A stretch of DNA of 15,252 nt from Crocinitomicaceae bacterium (GTDB lineage: Bacteria > Bacteroidota > Bacteroidia > Flavobacteriales_D > Crocinitomicaceae), in assembly GCA_016709005.1 (NCBI GenBank), contig JADJEU010000019.1:1-15252 (forward strand). Direction: 5' to 3'. The notes under the pieces are model-generated. The model saw only the letters and a program-made list of their open reading frames with translations, did no database searches and was not told the DNA's origin. Shown one piece after another: positions 14,132 to 15,252 of the stretch; the first letter of the stretch is position 1, and the number at the start of each line of letters is the position of its first letter. Made by a program: the position numbers and the translations under genes.

Positions 14132-15252
14132 TTAGTTAATGTTTTTTTCTACTGTTTTTATTTCTTCTTCGTTCAGTTCGTAAAGTTTGTAAACTAAAGT
14201 GTCAATTTTGTTTTCTAAGTCTGTTGTGTCTGTTGAATTGTCTTGTGATTTCTTAGTTAAGATTTGGTCAACAATGGTTTCAATTTTTTCTCTTGCGTTT
14301 TAGTGTCTGCAAGTTTTATAGGCAGATTTTCAACTGAAGAAATTCTCACTTGCGGAAAAATGTCACCACCTTGCGAATTTGTCTTACGATAATAGAACTT
14401 GAATAAGGTCGAGTTGTAAAGTCCCAAAACATATTTTGTTTTAAATCTCTTGTCTGTAATGTGTGTGCTGTGTAATGTATGCTCATAATACCTTTTGTCA
14501 TTGTCATATGTTGCAATAATTTCTTTCGCCACAAATCGTGAAAGAATTTTTTCACGCTTAAATATTTTTTCATCTCTCATCCAAAGTCCAGCCCTTTTGC
14601 CGTCCTTTCTTTTCACTTCTTCTTTCATCATTTCTTCGGGTTTGTAATTTACCCAAACATCTGTGTCAGTCAAGGAATATTTAAAAAGGTGCTTACCGAA
14701 GTAAAGTTTATGGCAATCCTTGTCTTTCTTTTTGTCAATGTATAAAAGGTCTTTGATTGTTCCTGCCACAATTCCGTCTTTCACATCAGCAATTTCTTTT
14801 ACTTTAAGTGTGTCTTTTTCAATTTTTGAAATTAGGTTGTCAAATTTGGTATTTATTTCTAAACGGAAAATAATCTCTTTATCGTTTAAGATGTTTGTTA
14901 CTTCTGTTTCTGAAAGCGACTGCAACTCTTGCATTGTAATTTTAAATGCTTTGTATATAGCTTTTGTTGCTGGATAATTTTCTACAATTACACTATCTAC
15001 TTGGGCATCTTCAAATACTTTATCATCAATTTTTACAACGGTAACTCCGTGATTATCGCAAACTATTTTACGGGCTGTAACAAATTGTTTGTTGTTTAAA
15101 AACTTTCCTGGAATAATGTAAGTGAAAACTCCAGTTGGCTGTTTGATTTGCATTGCTTTCTCGATAAATAGAGAATACAAGTCAAATCTACCAGTTGCTG
15201 TTTTATAAATGGTTTCGTAAAATCTTCGATAATCCCAAGTAATATCTTCAAT
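14132..15252 (-). CDS. Type IIG-like restriction-modification N6-adenine methylase, 3' part, frameshifted
   Basis: The gene runs in from beyond the right edge; the frame is open from the last base. It begins here with RFYETIYKTATGRFDLYSLF, the block that follows the NPPY catalytic motif in Eco57I/TaqI-type adenine methylases, then IEKAMQIKQPTGVFTYIIPG and KFLNN. The middle and C-terminal part (WVNYKPEEM, RYYEHTLHSTHI, KYVLGLYNSTLFKFYYR, FPQVRISSVENLPI) fits the TaqI-like target-recognition domain. At the A6 run (14284-14289) the frame shifts and stops at 14257. With one more A the reading becomes EKKIETIVDQIL and ends naturally as YKLYELNEEEIKTVEKNIN at 14132-14134. This may be a sequencing error or a phase-variable tract. 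NPPY and any nuclease domain lie outside the window. It forms cassette E next to the chaperone cassette. Confidence 0.82.

Overview
The window looks like accessory DNA from an environmental Bacteroidota, probably of the Chitinophagales/Sphingobacteriales type. This is inferred from the AT-rich coding regions, weak ribosome binding sites, the style of the IS1182-family and IS91-family elements, and protein families typical of that phylum. No rRNA, tRNA or CRISPR is visible.

Layout. The window reads as a run of integron-like gene cassettes on the minus strand, separated by attC-like sites. These sites are long imperfect inverted repeats with GTT-type core boxes at both ends. I see five: 176-307; 840-963 continuing at 2751-2759 (split by an insertion sequence); 3341-3437; 5778-5910; and 13863-13996. 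No IntI integrase is in the window. Cassette A (302-846) holds a 175-aa unknown protein. An IS1182-family element (964-2750) lies inside the second attC-like site, between its L and R boxes. Cassette B (2753-3349) holds a four-helix membrane protein. Cassette C (3431-5784) holds a short coding remnant and a decayed IS91-type element with a tyrosine recombinase. Cassette D (5904-13870) is about 8 kb and holds one tightly packed operon. Cassette E (13990 to beyond the window end) holds the 3' part of a type IIG-like restriction-modification methylase.

The main discovery candidate is the cassette D operon. In order of transcription it encodes: a 653-aa membrane protein with a J-like N-terminus lacking HPD and a duplicated helical module; a secreted SH3b protein; a 121-aa GrpE-like protein; an 832-aa Hsp70 with an inserted interdomain region and a long helical C-terminus; an RseP-like (M50) membrane protein that has lost HExxH and the LDG aspartate; a DUF6804-like small membrane protein; and a YugP-like membrane protein that has also lost HExxH. 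It therefore looks like an Hsp70 machine coupled to the membrane by two pseudoproteases. I do not recognise it as a described system.

A second structured element, a hairpin with a conserved loop of about 27 nt and variable, covarying arms, lies just before the attC-like site at the end of cassettes D and E (6085-6148 and 14047-14111).

Caution: several single-base indels, mostly in homopolymers (the M50-like gene, the methylase gene, the recombinase), and G11/G10/G7 runs near 13627-13678 could be real decay, phase variation or sequencing error.
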